Assembly (NCBI RefSeq): GCF_006538345.1
Contig: NZ_BJKL01000006.1
Span: forward strand, 62,001-126,000
Source of the DNA: Alteromonas sp. KUL49
Lineage (GTDB): Bacteria; Pseudomonadota; Gammaproteobacteria; Enterobacterales; Alteromonadaceae
DNA length: 64,000 bases
Direction of reading: 5' to 3'
Shown: positions 31,512 to 42,193 of the stretch, in pieces
Layout: every line of letters begins with the position of its first letter
How positions within the stretch are numbered: position 1 is the first letter of the stretch
The notes under the pieces: model-generated
Told to the model about the DNA's origin: nothing
Seen by the model: the letters and a program-made list of their open reading frames with translations, nothing else
Database searches by the model: none
Translations under genes and position numbers: made by a program

Positions 31512-32843
31512 TTAGCTACCAGCAATCTTCATTTCGTTGAGCAAAATAGAGCCAGTTTGCACGCTGCCTCGAACATCGCGTTCATTACCAATAGCGGCTA
31601 TGCCTGCGAACATATCGGCTAAATTACCCGCGATGGTGATTTCGTGAACCGGATATTGAATTTCTCCGTTTTCTACCCAAAATCCAGCGGCACCGCGAGA
31701 GTAATCACCCGTAACAATATTGACCCCCTGCCCCATAAGTTCGGTAACAAGAAGTCCAGTACCCATTTCTTTGAGTAAGTCTTTGTCACTGTGGCCCGTG
31801 TCGTTGACTAACCAATTGTGTATGCCACCTGCATGACCGGTTGAGGTTTCATTTAACTTTCGACCTGAGTAAGTGGTGTATAAATAGGTCGATAGCTTAC
31901 CGGCTTCCACAATTGTCATATCTCGTGTAGCTACACCTTCATTGTCGAAACTTGAACTGGCTAATCCTGCTTTTATGAAGGGGCGCTCTTGAATGTTTAA
32001 CCATTCTGGGAAAACTTGAGTACCCAATTTGTCGAGAAGGAAACTTGAACGGCGGTACAAGCTGCCACCACTGATAGCTCCTACGTAATGACCGAATAAG
32101 CTTGAAGCAATGTCTTTATTCAGTATTACTGGCACTGTGGCGGTGTTTATCTTTCTTGCACCCAAACGCTCAACAGTGGCTTGTGCCGCTTCTTCACCTA
32201 CTAAAGCTGCACTTTTCAGCAAGTTAGCTTTGCGGTTTACTGTGAAAGCGTAGTCTCGCTGCATGTCGTCGCCTTCGGCACCAATCACCATACAGCTCAA
32301 GCTGTAACGACTGCTCGGATAGCCAGCATTAATACCATGGGTGTTGCCGTAAACACGCATACCCAAATTAGCATTGTACGATGCGCCATCAGAATTAGTA
32401 ATGCGCGCGTCATAGGCTAACGCCGCTGACTCTGCCTCAATAGCCAGCTCAATACCTTTTTGCGTATCAAGTACTTCAGGGTGGTACAAATCTAAGTCAG
32501 GGAATTCAGTGGCAATTAGTTCCTTGTCCGCCAACCCAGTACATGGATCTTCACTGGTATATTTTGCAATATCTACGGCTTTTTCTACCGCCAATGTCAG
32601 TGCTTCTGGGCTAAGGTCGGCCGTAGACGCGCTGCCTTTTCGCTTACCCACATAAACGCTAATGCCTAGGCCACCATCGTTGGTAAATTCAACGTTTTCC
32701 ACGTCTTTCATTCGAGAAGAAACGGCGATGCCTTGGACCTTTGACATACTGGCTTCGGCTTGGGTTGCACCCTTTTTGATCGCGAGTTTCAGAACGTCAT
32801 CTACAACATTCTGTACATCGGATAACTGCTGCTCTATTTGCAT
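31512..32843 (-). CDS. pmbA: PmbA/TldE metalloprotease subunit
   Basis: The 443-residue protein matches PmbA (TldE): VVDDVLKLAIKKGATQAEAS at the start, EFTNDGGLGISVYVGKRKGSAST, and GGIHNWLVNDTGHSDKDLL...GVNIVTGDYSRGAAGFWVENGEIQYPVHEITIAGNL late in the protein. With TldD it forms a heterodimeric protease that degrades unfolded peptides; in E. coli it matures microcin B17 and degrades CcdA. This subunit lacks the HExxxH motif, as expected, and the catalytic subunit TldD is encoded nearby at 33512-34951. It is divergent from darP, the same arrangement as in E. coli. Confidence 0.95.
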   Translation of the reverse strand: MQIEQQLSDVQNVVDDVLKLAIKKGATQAEASMSKVQGIAVSSRMKDVENVEFTNDGGLGISVYVGKRKGSASTADLSPEALTLAVEKAVDIAKYTSEDPCTGLADKELIATEFPDLDLYHPEVLDTQKGIELAIEAESAALAYDARITNSDGASYNANLGMRVYGNTHGINAGYPSSRYSLSCMVIGAEGDDMQRDYAFTVNRKANLLKSAALVGEEAAQATVERLGARKINTATVPVILNKDIASSLFGHYVGAISGGSLYRRSSFLLDKLGTQVFPEWLNIQERPFIKAGLASSSFDNEGVATRDMTIVEAGKLSTYLYTTYSGRKLNETSTGHAGGIHNWLVNDTGHSDKDLLKEMGTGLLVTELMGQGVNIVTGDYSRGAAGFWVENGEIQYPVHEITIAGNLADMFAGIAAIGNERDVRGSVQTGSILLNEMKIAGS

Positions 32844-32916
32844 AGTAAGTTTTCGCTGTCTAAATTCGGCTGTGATAGTTACAATTTAGCTAAAGTGTAA
32901 CACTTATGGGTTTGAA

Positions 32917-33453
32917 ATGAGCGATCACGATCCGAATTCCTTCGAAGAAAGTGGCTTCGAAGAAGATAATGAATTTGTCAGTAAATCTGAACTTAAGCGT
33001 CAGTCAAAAGAATTACATAAACTAGGGGAAACCCTAGTCAACCTTACCGCTGCCCATCGAGCAACGATTACTATGGACGATGAGCTTAACGACGCTGTTG
33101 AATTAGCGGCAGGGTTAAGTCGTAAAAAAGATGGCTTTCGTCGTCAATTGCAGTTTATTGGTAAACTGCTTCGCCAACGTGATGTCACCGACATACAGGC
33201 CGGGTTAGCAAAACTGACTCACCAGCATCAAGCGAGTAATGCGGCGTTTCACGCCATAGAAAAAGCACGAGACGCAATTATTGAGCAAGGTGACACTGCT
33301 ATTCAAGCGTTACTGGAAAAACACGAAGAACTCGACCGACAAAAACTGCGCCAGTTCTATCGTCAAATCAAGAAAGAGCGGGAAAAGAATGGCCCTCCGA
33401 AAGCGTTCAGAGAGTTGTTTCAGTATTTGAAAACAGTCATGCCAGAGGCGTAA
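32917..33453 (+). CDS. darP: Ribosome-associated protein DarP (YjgA)
   Basis: The 178-residue charged helical protein matches the DUF615/YjgA family: SKSELKRQSKELHKLGETLVNL near the start and a long helical middle (RKKDGFRRQLQFIGKLLRQ), ending REKNGPPKAFRELFQYLKTV. In E. coli it associates with late 50S ribosomal subunit precursors. Position next to pmbA on the opposite strand is conserved. A bidirectional terminator follows and separates it from the convergent tldD. Confidence 0.94.
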   Translation: MSDHDPNSFEESGFEEDNEFVSKSELKRQSKELHKLGETLVNLTAAHRATITMDDELNDAVELAAGLSRKKDGFRRQLQFIGKLLRQRDVTDIQAGLAKLTHQHQASNAAFHAIEKARDAIIEQGDTAIQALLEKHEELDRQKLRQFYRQIKKEREKNGPPKAFRELFQYLKTVMPEA

Positions 33454-33458
33454 AAAAA

Positions 33459-33486
33459 GGCGATGTAGTCAATACATCGCCTTTTT
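33459..33486. terminator. Bidirectional terminator between darP and tldD
   Basis: GGCGATGTA-GTCAA-TACATCGCC forms a nine-base-pair perfect stem followed by T5 and preceded by A7. It can end darP transcription on the plus strand and tldD transcription on the minus strand. Confidence 0.92.
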
Positions 33487-33511
33487 AGTATCTATAAAGT
33501 AAAGCCTTGCT

Positions 33512-34951
33512 CTACGCCGTGCCACCCACAGTGAGTTCATCGATTTTTAGTGTAGGTTGACCCACACCTACGGGTACACTTTGACCGTCTTTACCGCAAA
33601 CACCTACACCTCGATCAAGGGCGAGGTCGTTGCCGATCATTGATATTTTTTGCATCACTTCAGGGCCATTACCAATAAGGGTAGCGCCTTTAACAGGTGC
33701 AGTTATTTCGCCATTCTCAATTAAATAAGCTTCTGCACTAGAGAACACAAACTTGCCCGACGTAATATCCACCTGACCACCTGCAAAGTTAGGGGCATAG
33801 ATTCCCTTGTCGATAGACGCGATGATTTCTTTGGGATCATGCTCGCCCGCCAACATATAAGTGTTAGTCATACGAGGCATGGGTAGATGTGCATAAGACT
33901 CACGACGACCATTACCGGTAGGTGCGACACCCATCAATTTGGCGTTGTGTTTATCTTGCATGTAGCCTTTGAGAATACCGTCTTCTATCAATACATTGTA
34001 TTGGCTCGGTGTACCTTCATCGTCAACGGTTAATGAACCACGACGATCAGACATAGTTCCGTCATCAACCACAGTCACGCCTTTTGCTGCGACCTGTTGG
34101 CCAATTCGGCCACTGAAGGTAGAGGCGCCTTTGCGGTTAAAGTCGCCCTCTAAACCATGTCCTACCGCTTCATGTAACAACACGCCAGGCCAGCCATTAC
34201 CTAATACCACTGGCATTGCTCCGGCTGGTGAAGCCACCGCCTGCATGTTTACACGAGCCATATGCAAGGCTTCATCTGCAAGCTGCTCATAAAACAATTT
34301 ATCGCCTTCACGACTAAAGAAGCTATAAGCGTAGCGTCCACCTGCACCAGCGCTACCTCGTTCACGGCGGTCGCCTTTTTCCAGCAACACTGAACAGTTC
34401 AAACGCACTAAAGGGCGAATATCCGTGGCCAACGTACCGTCACTTCCTGCAACAAGTACTTCCTCATAGACACCACTTAAGCTCACAACAACTTGACTCA
34501 CGTCTGTGTCTTGCTGACGAATGTAAGCATCTACAGATTTTAACAAGGCAATTTTTTCAGCATCTTGCATGGCTAAAATTGGATTGTCTTCACTGTAGCG
34601 AGGAGTCACGCTGTGCTGACCTAACGATGCCACCTTATGAGTACCACCAGCTGGCGCAATACTTCGTGCAGCGCCACATGCTTTGGTAATGGCATCTCGG
34701 CTGATCTCATCTGAATACGCAAAACCTGTCTTCTCGCCACTAATTGCACGAACGCCAACACCACGCTCGATGTTGTAGCTGCCTTCTTTGATAATACCGT
34801 CTTCCAGTACCCAGCTCTCATGCTGACTTGATTGAAAATATAGATCGGCATAGTCAGTAGTGTGCGTGTGGATCTGACCAAGTGCATTTTCTAAAAACGC
34901 GATATCCAGATCGGAATCGGCCAATAAACGGCCTTCAACTGAATTAGACAA
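33512..34951 (-). CDS. tldD: Metalloprotease TldD
   Basis: The 479-residue protein is the catalytic partner of PmbA. The metal-binding H-E-A-V-G-H motif (HExxxH) lies in [18 protein letters not shown], and other family blocks are present ([66 protein letters not shown]). The length equals the E. coli protein. It is the last gene of the mre-rng-yhdP run; its start overlaps the end of the nitrilase gene by eight bases. Confidence 0.96.
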   Translation of the reverse strand: MSNSVEGRLLADSDLDIAFLENALGQIHTHTTDYADLYFQSSQHESWVLEDGIIKEGSYNIERGVGVRAISGEKTGFAYSDEISRDAITKACGAARSIAPAGGTHKVASLGQHSVTPRYSEDNPILAMQDAEKIALLKSVDAYIRQQDTDVSQVVVSLSGVYEEVLVAGSDGTLATDIRPLVRLNCSVLLEKGDRRERGSAGAGGRYAYSFFSREGDKLFYEQLADEALHMARVNMQAVASPAGAMPVVLGNGWPGVLLHEAVGHGLEGDFNRKGASTFSGRIGQQVAAKGVTVVDDGTMSDRRGSLTVDDEGTPSQYNVLIEDGILKGYMQDKHNAKLMGVAPTGNGRRESYAHLPMPRMTNTYMLAGEHDPKEIIASIDKGIYAPNFAGGQVDITSGKFVFSSAEAYLIENGEITAPVKGATLIGNGPEVMQKISMIGNDLALDRGVGVCGKDGQSVPVGVGQPTLKIDELTVGGTA

Positions 34952-35762
34952 AGTGACTCCTGAATCGATTATGTTGCGCTATGGGCATATTGCGTTTTAG
35001 CTTTTCCCGTAACTCTAGCTCGCATTGTACCTGAATGCAGCCGGGAAGTTTCTCTTGTTGTGCTAAAACTTCGCCCCACGGCGACACTATCATGCTGTGA
35101 CCATAGGTTTCACGATTATTAACGTGAACTCCAGTTTGATTGGCGGCCACAACAAAACACTGTTTTTCTACAGCTCTTGCTTGAATGAGCGTGTGCCAGT
35201 GTGCCTCTCCGGTTTTTTGGGTAAACGCGGCAGGTAACACCAAAATATCAATATCGTCCATTGCTTGGAAAAGCCCGGGAAATCTAACGTCGTAACACAC
35301 CGCTAAACCAATCACACCAATGTCTGTTTTTACTGTGACAACTTCGCTTCCCGCCTTGGTGCAATTGGATTCTTTGTAGCTGCCCGTGGCATCGTCTACC
35401 GAAACATCAAACAAATGAATCTTGCGATAGTCGGCGAGAACCTCGCCGGTAGGTCCGAACAAATAGCACGCCGCAGAAAACTTATTTTCATTGAGCACTT
35501 GTTCAGGGAAGGTCCCCGAAACTATATAGCACTGATGCAGCTTAGCTAGCGCCGCCAAACGTTCTTGGATGGGACCTGAGCCCTGCACTTCGGCATGCTT
35601 CAGCACGTTGATGTCTTTGGTACCAAAACAAGCAAAACACTCGGGTAGAACAACTACACTATTCGGCGCAATATTAGTGTTGGCTAATGTCGCCTCTACA
35701 AAGTATAAATTTTCTTCCACATCAGGTGTTGATGTCATCTGTATAGCAACGCAATTAACCAT
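34944..35762 (-). CDS. Carbon-nitrogen (nitrilase-family) hydrolase
   Basis: The 272-residue protein has the complete nitrilase triad: Glu in [11 protein letters not shown], Lys in YRKIHLFD and Cys in [10 protein letters not shown]. The [23 protein letters not shown] region is typical of the Nit1/Nit2-like branch, in which characterised members hydrolyse omega-amides or deaminated glutathione. Substrate here is not known. It overlaps yhdP by eight bases upstream and tldD by eight bases downstream, an arrangement shared by many gammaproteobacteria, which indicates housekeeping metabolite repair rather than catabolism. Confidence 0.88.
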   Translation of the reverse strand: MVNCVAIQMTSTPDVEENLYFVEATLANTNIAPNSVVVLPECFACFGTKDINVLKHAEVQGSGPIQERLAALAKLHQCYIVSGTFPEQVLNENKFSAACYLFGPTGEVLADYRKIHLFDVSVDDATGSYKESNCTKAGSEVVTVKTDIGVIGLAVCYDVRFPGLFQAMDDIDILVLPAAFTQKTGEAHWHTLIQARAVEKQCFVVAANQTGVHVNNRETYGHSMIVSPWGEVLAQQEKLPGCIQVQCELELREKLKRNMPIAQHNRFRSHFV

Positions 35763-38700
35763 CGACTACCTCCATGTTGATACGTTGAAGATCCTCTTCC
35801 GTAAGTGGACGGTCACTGGTGTCTTGTGGGGGGACGGTATTGTTTTGCGCGGGCAGACTAATGTCTTTACTGTCGCGCCCCACTTCTTCAAACACAGGCT
35901 CACTAATCGTGCCTGTGACTTTGTAATTCACATTCGATATGACCTTGGCTGAGGTCAGCATTTGGTCTAGAGCAAGAGCTGCAAGTGCAGTGGGCGGTGT
36001 CGCTAAAAAATAGACCAGAACAGGTAGATTGCCTGTTACATTGGGGGTAAATGATACGTCGTAGTTTAACGACCCATCTGCAAGCACTGTCGAGCCCATA
36101 ATTTCTATATCACCTGCGCCGCCATCTATCTCTGTATCTGCGGTATAGGCTACACCATCTGATATGTTCAGGGTGCCAGACATAGCGTCGTAGAAAAAGC
36201 CTTTGGCAAATACGTCTCTAAAATCCAAGCTCAGTTTACGAACAATGGAATTTAGACTGAATAACGTAAATATACGTGAGCCCTTGTCGCTAAGTTCAGT
36301 CAGATAGCCGTCACTTAATCCCCACTCTATGTCGCCGTTAAGCTTGGCAAGTGAAAACGCCATGGGAGAGCTTTCCCATGAAAGGTCGAAATTCAAATCA
36401 GCTTGGGAATCTTTGATGCCTGATGTCACGCCAAACTGCTTGAGCATTTGCCCGACGTCAGGAGAAACAAGGGTGCCCACCAGTTGAGTGGAAGCCTGTC
36501 CACCCACAATATTCCACTCACCTGTTGCATTGACTTCTACCTCATCAGACAGAGTACGCAACTGGCGAATCACCATGCCTTGGTCAGCGCGTACTACGTC
36601 TAACGTGACTTCTCCGAGCTCAACATCAAAGATCTCACACTGACGACAGTACAAAGAAATAGGTGGTAATTGTGTTGGATTAAGCCCACCAGAGCTCTCA
36701 TTGTCTGACGCGAGTGCGCTAAGTTCTTCCGATTTGTTCAGACTCAAATAGTCAATATCAATCTTGACTCCCTGTTCGTACAAATCCCGATTAAATAAAA
36801 TCGAGCCTCGAGCATCTTCAGCGACAACATCAAGTAGCCAGTCGCCAAAGGCATACTCAGCTTCCAGATCCACGTTGTGAAGCGAGTAACTGCCTAAGGA
36901 CAATTGTTCAGTACTTGCGGCGATATGTTTTGGCAAGCCGAACAATGAGAGTTTTTTCCCTGCATCAGATGTATTCCCCGCGGTGCGGGTCAATGAGCTG
37001 ATAACGTCAAACCACTGAGTAACGTCAGCATTTTCTAACTGGGCAACAATATTGAAGCCTTCGCCTCTGTGAGTAACACTGTCGTTTCCAATGGATAACA
37101 ATGACTGTGTAAACTGCATTGTGCTGTGAGGCAGCGTTCCCTCAAACGTTACAGATTCACCGAGTGCAACATCAACATGAGAACCATCGTTAATACCCTT
37201 GCTCGTTATTATCAGTGGAAGGTCTTGTGCCAATGAAGAGGAAAATGGTTGAGGGAGTGTACTTTGTACATCAGTTAAACTAGCCTGAAGTACGGCTTGG
37301 TATTCGTAAGCTTGTTTGCCCAGAGAAAGTGCTAGATCGAGTTGCCAATCCGACTCTCCCATAAGGTATTGAGCAAACTCATCAGACACATAACTCGCCA
37401 GTGGTGTAACATCCCAGCGACCTCGCATATCAATGGTTAACCCATAGGTGTCTTGTTGCTCTCCGGTAAACGACAAGGTAACAGGTTGAGAGAGCAAGTT
37501 AGCCGATAAGTTATTCGCCGTAATATTGCCGTTAATAAAGTCAATTTCTCCAGATACCTCTTCGAAGGTCATTTTAGTACTGGCAATATAAATCGGCGTA
37601 CTGTTAAGACGAGCCTTACCCGATGCCACAACTTTTCGGGTATGTAATGGAATATCCAACTGAAGATCCGCAGCTACCGGACCAGATATCAACACGTCCT
37701 TATTGAGCACGCGCCCCAGTGAATTCGACAGGCTAGATTCAGCCATGAGTGCAGCTAATTGCTCGCCAGTACCCTCACTCGACGCATTGATCGTGAGTGT
37801 TGAATTTGGACGCATACCGGGAATAACAGCAACAATGTTCTGCAGGGCTATGTCATTAAGCATTGCCGCGTCGCTTTCCATAACAAGATCGTTGTTTTCA
37901 AAACGCAGTGACAAATCAAGCTCTGATAGGGCGGGCCATTTGGATGAAAAAAGAAAGTCGCTCTGTTCTACATCCACGAAGGCTTGGAAAATACCCTCAT
38001 TGTTTTCGAACGGCCAGTCACCTCCTTTACCCTTCCACAACACAGTAGCGCGAGTTACATCACCGGCCCCGGTGAAAGCTCTGGTAAGAAAAGCGTTCGT
38101 GTTTTTCCCCATATATTTGTTGGGGAACAACTGACTCACCGTATTTAGCGGCATAGGCGCTATGTCGAGCAAACTAGAAACTTCGCCAGAAGAGAGATTA
38201 ACCAGCGCCTCAGCCGACAAATCAACAATGTCTGATTCAATCTCCACATCATTTATGGCTAGCTGCCACTCTTTTCCATCGTTGCTCGCCTGTGGATACA
38301 CAAAAAGGCTGGCACTTAGCGCATCTAACGCCAAGTTTTGTTTCAATATTCTGTCAGAAAGTAGTTCGCTTTGAGCGGTATGAAGATGCACGGCACCGCT
38401 GTTTTTATACCAAAACACATCAGCATCTAACGACGTCATTCCGGGTATGCGTTCCGTTTGCGACCATGACAGATCAATCACTTTCGCAGCCAGTGCTACA
38501 CCTCGGTCACGCATTTGAATTTGTAGTGTCGCTAATTCACCCTTGGGGTTGAGCGCTCTAAACTCCTGTTCTCCAGCTTCACTCATCACCAGAGGTAACA
38601 CCATGAGGAAGGGATTGAGCTGAATAGGTTTAACCGTGTTCAGCACTAGCTCGCCGTGGTTATACCATTGCCCAACAATATCAGTAACCAAAGTTTCGTT

Positions 38701-39636
38701 GTTAGAATCCAGCACTAACTGGTCTACACGTACGTTCCAACCGTCTTGATGAGGTACCAACTGAAAGTCACCACCGCGAATCGCAGTGAACAAGATATTG
38801 TCTTCGCTTCCCCACTCTAACGTACTGTCTGAAAACTGGCCGGCGATCCCACTGATGGTTCCCGAATCAATATTCGCCCATAGTTCGAGATTAGCTTGGC
38901 TTTGCTTTAACGGTCGCTTGGTTTTTAATAAGTCGCTAACCCAAGGTGATATATCTAACGCTTCAGCTTTAGCGTAGATAACACCTCCAATACTCTCTTC
39001 GGTTTCCGTTAAGTCGACGATAAACGAAGCCGTATTGGCTGATACCCCTTTTAGTCTTGCGCTTCCTGAACCTTGGTGCCGATCACCTCGGTTTTGCCAC
39101 GACAAGTGCTCAACTTCATAAACGTGCTGTTCGCTATGATGGGACAAACTCACTACGCCATCGCGTAATGAAAAACTTTGAAGTTGATTTAAAAAGAGGC
39201 TTCGAAGCGCTTCGAGCACGGGAAAATCATTGTTTCTTTCGCCAATGCGTTGAGTGTCAATATCAACGTTTACACCGCGAAGTTCGAACCGATTCGACGA
39301 TATCATTCGCTGAGAAATAGACTGCCAAAAATCGATCTCTACGTAGACCTGACTCACATCCAGAGCCACAGGAGATGCAACGTCTTTATCTAAGGTGACA
39401 CCATTGAGCACAATACTTGGCCCAGAGCGCAACCACACTGCATGGACACTTTCGATACTTAGATTAACGCCGTACTGCTCATTGACTACATCTTCAATGA
39501 GGTGTTTCTTGTGTTCTAAATGAGGCAATGCATAGCGCATAGCACTGAGTGCAAGCGCAAACAGTACTAGCAATATTGCAAGGAAGAGCCACAGCTTTTT
39601 AACCGTATATGCTATGACTGAAGAAAAATTAATCAC
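35755..39636 (-). CDS. yhdP: AsmA-like envelope protein YhdP (DUF3971)
   Basis: The 1293-residue protein has one N-terminal membrane anchor (about residues 13-33, LWLFLAILLVLFALALSAMRYAL) followed by a very long, beta-rich periplasmic part, the YhdP/TamB/AsmA-type architecture. The C-terminal AsmA-like block is visible (FTLFSLNSIVRKLSLDFRDVFAKGF...GDIEIMGSTVLADGSLNYDVSFTPNVTGNLP). In E. coli YhdP, TamB and YdbH together move phospholipids from the inner to the outer membrane. The length agrees with the family. It lies 24 bp downstream of rng and overlaps the nitrilase gene, so it is in the same operon. Confidence 0.93.
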   Translation of the reverse strand: MINFSSVIAYTVKKLWLFLAILLVLFALALSAMRYALPHLEHKKHLIEDVVNEQYGVNLSIESVHAVWLRSGPSIVLNGVTLDKDVASPVALDVSQVYVEIDFWQSISQRMISSNRFELRGVNVDIDTQRIGERNNDFPVLEALRSLFLNQLQSFSLRDGVVSLSHHSEQHVYEVEHLSWQNRGDRHQGSGSARLKGVSANTASFIVDLTETEESIGGVIYAKAEALDISPWVSDLLKTKRPLKQSQANLELWANIDSGTISGIAGQFSDSTLEWGSEDNILFTAIRGGDFQLVPHQDGWNVRVDQLVLDSNNETLVTDIVGQWYNHGELVLNTVKPIQLNPFLMVLPLVMSEAGEQEFRALNPKGELATLQIQMRDRGVALAAKVIDLSWSQTERIPGMTSLDADVFWYKNSGAVHLHTAQSELLSDRILKQNLALDALSASLFVYPQASNDGKEWQLAINDVEIESDIVDLSAEALVNLSSGEVSSLLDIAPMPLNTVSQLFPNKYMGKNTNAFLTRAFTGAGDVTRATVLWKGKGGDWPFENNEGIFQAFVDVEQSDFLFSSKWPALSELDLSLRFENNDLVMESDAAMLNDIALQNIVAVIPGMRPNSTLTINASSEGTGEQLAALMAESSLSNSLGRVLNKDVLISGPVAADLQLDIPLHTRKVVASGKARLNSTPIYIASTKMTFEEVSGEIDFINGNITANNLSANLLSQPVTLSFTGEQQDTYGLTIDMRGRWDVTPLASYVSDEFAQYLMGESDWQLDLALSLGKQAYEYQAVLQASLTDVQSTLPQPFSSSLAQDLPLIITSKGINDGSHVDVALGESVTFEGTLPHSTMQFTQSLLSIGNDSVTHRGEGFNIVAQLENADVTQWFDVISSLTRTAGNTSDAGKKLSLFGLPKHIAASTEQLSLGSYSLHNVDLEAEYAFGDWLLDVVAEDARGSILFNRDLYEQGVKIDIDYLSLNKSEELSALASDNESSGGLNPTQLPPISLYCRQCEIFDVELGEVTLDVVRADQGMVIRQLRTLSDEVEVNATGEWNIVGGQASTQLVGTLVSPDVGQMLKQFGVTSGIKDSQADLNFDLSWESSPMAFSLAKLNGDIEWGLSDGYLTELSDKGSRIFTLFSLNSIVRKLSLDFRDVFAKGFFYDAMSGTLNISDGVAYTADTEIDGGAGDIEIMGSTVLADGSLNYDVSFTPNVTGNLPVLVYFLATPPTALAALALDQMLTSAKVISNVNYKVTGTISEPVFEEVGRDSKDISLPAQNNTVPPQDTSDRPLTEEDLQRINMEVVDG

Positions 39637-39660
39637 ACGTTGCCTTTGATAATAAACTCG

Positions 39661-41127
39661 TTACATCATCACGACGTCGTACTTATCCTGGTTGTACAAG
39701 GGCTCTGTTTGCACTTTGATTTGCTTCGATACGAAGATTTCAAGTTCAGCTAACATGTGAGATTCCTCTCCCATGAGCGCGTCTGCTACTTTAGGTGCCG
39801 CATACACTACGAACATGTCTGCGTCGTAGGCGCGGTTAACTCGAACAATTTCACGGGTGATTTCAAAACAAATAGTCTCTACAGTTTTCACCGTTCCGCG
39901 CCCCTTACACACTGGGCACTCACCACACAAAATATGCTCAATACTTTCACGGGTCCGTTTTCTTGTCATTTCAATCAAGCCAAGCGCGGTAAATCCGTGA
40001 ATATTGATCTTTGCCCTATCCTTGCTTGTCGCTATCTCTAGACTATGTAAGACCCGTCTTTTGTGGTCTGGTTCAATCATATCGATAAAATCGATAAGGA
40101 TCATTCCGCCTAGGTTTCGAAGGCGTAACTGCCTTGCGATTGCTTGGGTCGCTTCGATGTTGGTGTTGAAGATCGTCTCTTCAAGATTTCTGTGACCAAC
40201 GAACGCCCCAGTGTTGATATCGATAGTTGTCATGGCTTCGGTTTGATCAATGATCAAATAGCCGCCAGACTTTAACTCTACTCTACGTTCAAGTGCACGT
40301 TGAGCTTCGTTTTCAACGTCATAGAGATCGAAAATTGGGCGCTCACCTTTGTAGTACTCTAACTTGCCATTCATCTCTGGCACGTACTCTTTGGTAAATT
40401 GAAACAGCTCTTGATAAGACAGGTTGGAGTCAATACGGATGCGGTCAAGCTCTGTCCCTACAAAGTCTCGAAGCACACGACGTGCCAGAGGTAAATCTTC
40501 GTACAACACGTTAGATTTGCGCTTTTTCATTCGAGACTGGATTTTGTCCCACAATCTGCGAAGGAATGCGGCGTCTTGCTGCAACTCGGCTTTACCCACA
40601 CCTTCTGCAGCCGTTCTCAGGATAAACCCACCATTCTCGTCGCAAAATTCTTGAACGAGTGCTTTCAAGCGCTCTCGCTCTGCCTCTTCCTCAATACGCT
40701 GAGATACACCAACATGAGTAACGCTGGGCATAAAAACAAGGTAGCGACTGGGGATAGTAATGTCGGTGGTAAGCCTAGCGCCTTTGGTACCAATGGGATC
40801 TTTTACCACTTGAACAACAATGTCTTGACCATCGCGAACTAACTCGCGAATGTCTTGTTTTTGGATATGGCTTGCCGAAACGTCGTCTACTACTTCATTG
40901 TGTATAACAATATCTGAGGCGTGAAGAAATGCGGCCTTCTCTAGGCCAATGTCAACAAATGCTGCCTGCATTCCAGGTAACACTCTGCTTACTTTTCCAC
41001 GATAAATATTGCCCACCAACCCTCGTTTGGTATGACGCTCTACGTGGATTTCTTGCAGAATTCCGTTTTCTATTAGCGCAACCCTAGACTCCGACGGGGT
41101 AACATTAATTAGTAGCTCTGCACTCAC
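39661..41127 (-). CDS. rng: Ribonuclease G
   Basis: The 488-residue endonuclease starts with GTG (MSAELLINVTPSESRVALIENG). It has an S1 domain (HTKRGLVGNIYRGKVSRVLPGMQAAFVDIGLEKAAFLH), an RNase-H-like and DNase-I-like catalytic core with Asp residues in TTIDINTGAFVG and ILIDFIDMIEPDH, and the zinc-link cysteines in CGECPVC. It lacks the long C-terminal scaffold of RNase E, so RNase G is the correct call. It processes 16S rRNA 5' ends and some mRNAs. A GTGA overlap couples it to maf. Confidence 0.96.
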   Translation of the reverse strand: MSAELLINVTPSESRVALIENGILQEIHVERHTKRGLVGNIYRGKVSRVLPGMQAAFVDIGLEKAAFLHASDIVIHNEVVDDVSASHIQKQDIRELVRDGQDIVVQVVKDPIGTKGARLTTDITIPSRYLVFMPSVTHVGVSQRIEEEAERERLKALVQEFCDENGGFILRTAAEGVGKAELQQDAAFLRRLWDKIQSRMKKRKSNVLYEDLPLARRVLRDFVGTELDRIRIDSNLSYQELFQFTKEYVPEMNGKLEYYKGERPIFDLYDVENEAQRALERRVELKSGGYLIIDQTEAMTTIDINTGAFVGHRNLEETIFNTNIEATQAIARQLRLRNLGGMILIDFIDMIEPDHKRRVLHSLEIATSKDRAKINIHGFTALGLIEMTRKRTRESIEHILCGECPVCKGRGTVKTVETICFEITREIVRVNRAYDADMFVVYAAPKVADALMGEESHMLAELEIFVSKQIKVQTEPLYNQDKYDVVMM

Positions 41128-41702
41128 GATGTAACTCCAAACTCGTTTAGTAATTCTCGGGTTTCAAACAGGGGTAAACCAACCACTGCGCTAGCACTTC
41201 CCTTGATTGCAACCACGAACTGACCGCCAATGCCCTGAATGGCATAACTACCCGCTTTATCGGCGGGCTCTCCTGTGTCCCAGTATGCGTCAATTTGCGC
41301 TGGGGTCAATGAGGCAAATTCTACTTGTGTGGTAATTACTTGGGTCTTTTGCCCTTCCGTTGACATAACGCAAATAGAGGTGAGCACCTCGTGAGTATTA
41401 CCGGACAGCATTGAAAGAATTCTGTGCGCATCGTTTCTATCGATTGGCTTACCCACACTTTCGCCATTAAAAGAAATTAACGTATCCGATGCTAAGATGA
41501 CCGTGTCTGCCGTTAGCCCGACTTTCGCGGCACTTGCTTGTGCTTTTTCTCTGGCCAATCTTGCCACTTGAGCCAGCGGTGTTTCGTCTGCCAGTCTAGA
41601 TTCGTCGATACCAACAGGTGCAACACTGTGTGCTATACCCAACTGGTTTAGTAATGCTGTTCGACGAGGAGACGCTGACGCCAAAATTACGGTTCGAGTC
41701 AT
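41124..41702 (-). CDS. maf: Maf-like nucleotide pyrophosphatase (YhdE type)
   Basis: The 192-residue protein has the Maf hallmarks: ILASASPRRTALLNQLGI at the N-terminus, ESR in GIDESRLADETP, REKA, the ILASDTLISFNGESVGKP metal/nucleotide site and AGSYAIQGIGGQFV. In E. coli the orthologue in this operon position, YhdE, hydrolyses dTTP, UTP and modified pyrimidine nucleotides. It is flanked by mreD (8 bp gap) and rng (4 bp overlap). Confidence 0.94.
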   Translation of the reverse strand: MTRTVILASASPRRTALLNQLGIAHSVAPVGIDESRLADETPLAQVARLAREKAQASAAKVGLTADTVILASDTLISFNGESVGKPIDRNDAHRILSMLSGNTHEVLTSICVMSTEGQKTQVITTQVEFASLTPAQIDAYWDTGEPADKAGSYAIQGIGGQFVVAIKGSASAVVGLPLFETRELLNEFGVTS

Positions 41703-41710
41703 AGCGGCAC

Positions 41711-42190
41711 TTAATTGATGGATAACTGTCGTCTGATCTTACGCAACATCCAAAACACCCAAGGCCAAATAGCCATAGAAGTGACTACCGGTAGTAGATA
41801 ATCTACTTGGAAATAGATATCGGTAAGCAGATGCTGAACCCAAAAGGTGATCAGATGATAAAAAGAGGATAGTAATCCGATGATAATAGCTTGTTGCCAC
41901 ACCGAATAATTGCGCAAGCGTTGGTAGTTCGCAGCCAAAATGTAGATAGATATACTCAACCCTAGACTGTGTATACCCAGCGTCGTTCCCAGCAAAATAT
42001 CCATTGCCAAGCCTGACAAAAAGGCCACACCCACATTGACTCGATGGGGTAACGCCATTGCCCAGTACGCGAGCACAACCAATATCCAATCAGGGCGATA
42101 CAAATCAACCTGCATAGGAAGGGGCATAATTTGGAGAACCAAAGACGCTAGTATGGATAATATAATGGCGTAATGACGTTTACTGATCAT
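41711..42190 (-). CDS. mreD: Rod shape-determining protein MreD
   Basis: The 159-residue membrane protein has about five or six hydrophobic segments and the family pattern near residue 20-55 (MPLPMQVDLYRPDWILVVLAYWAMALPHRVNVGVAFLSGLAMDILLGTTLGIHSL). It belongs to the elongasome, which directs lateral peptidoglycan synthesis. It follows mreC by three bases and precedes maf. Confidence 0.95.
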   Translation of the reverse strand: MISKRHYAIILSILASLVLQIMPLPMQVDLYRPDWILVVLAYWAMALPHRVNVGVAFLSGLAMDILLGTTLGIHSLGLSISIYILAANYQRLRNYSVWQQAIIIGLLSSFYHLITFWVQHLLTDIYFQVDYLLPVVTSMAIWPWVFWMLRKIRRQLSIN

Positions 42191-42193
42191 GCA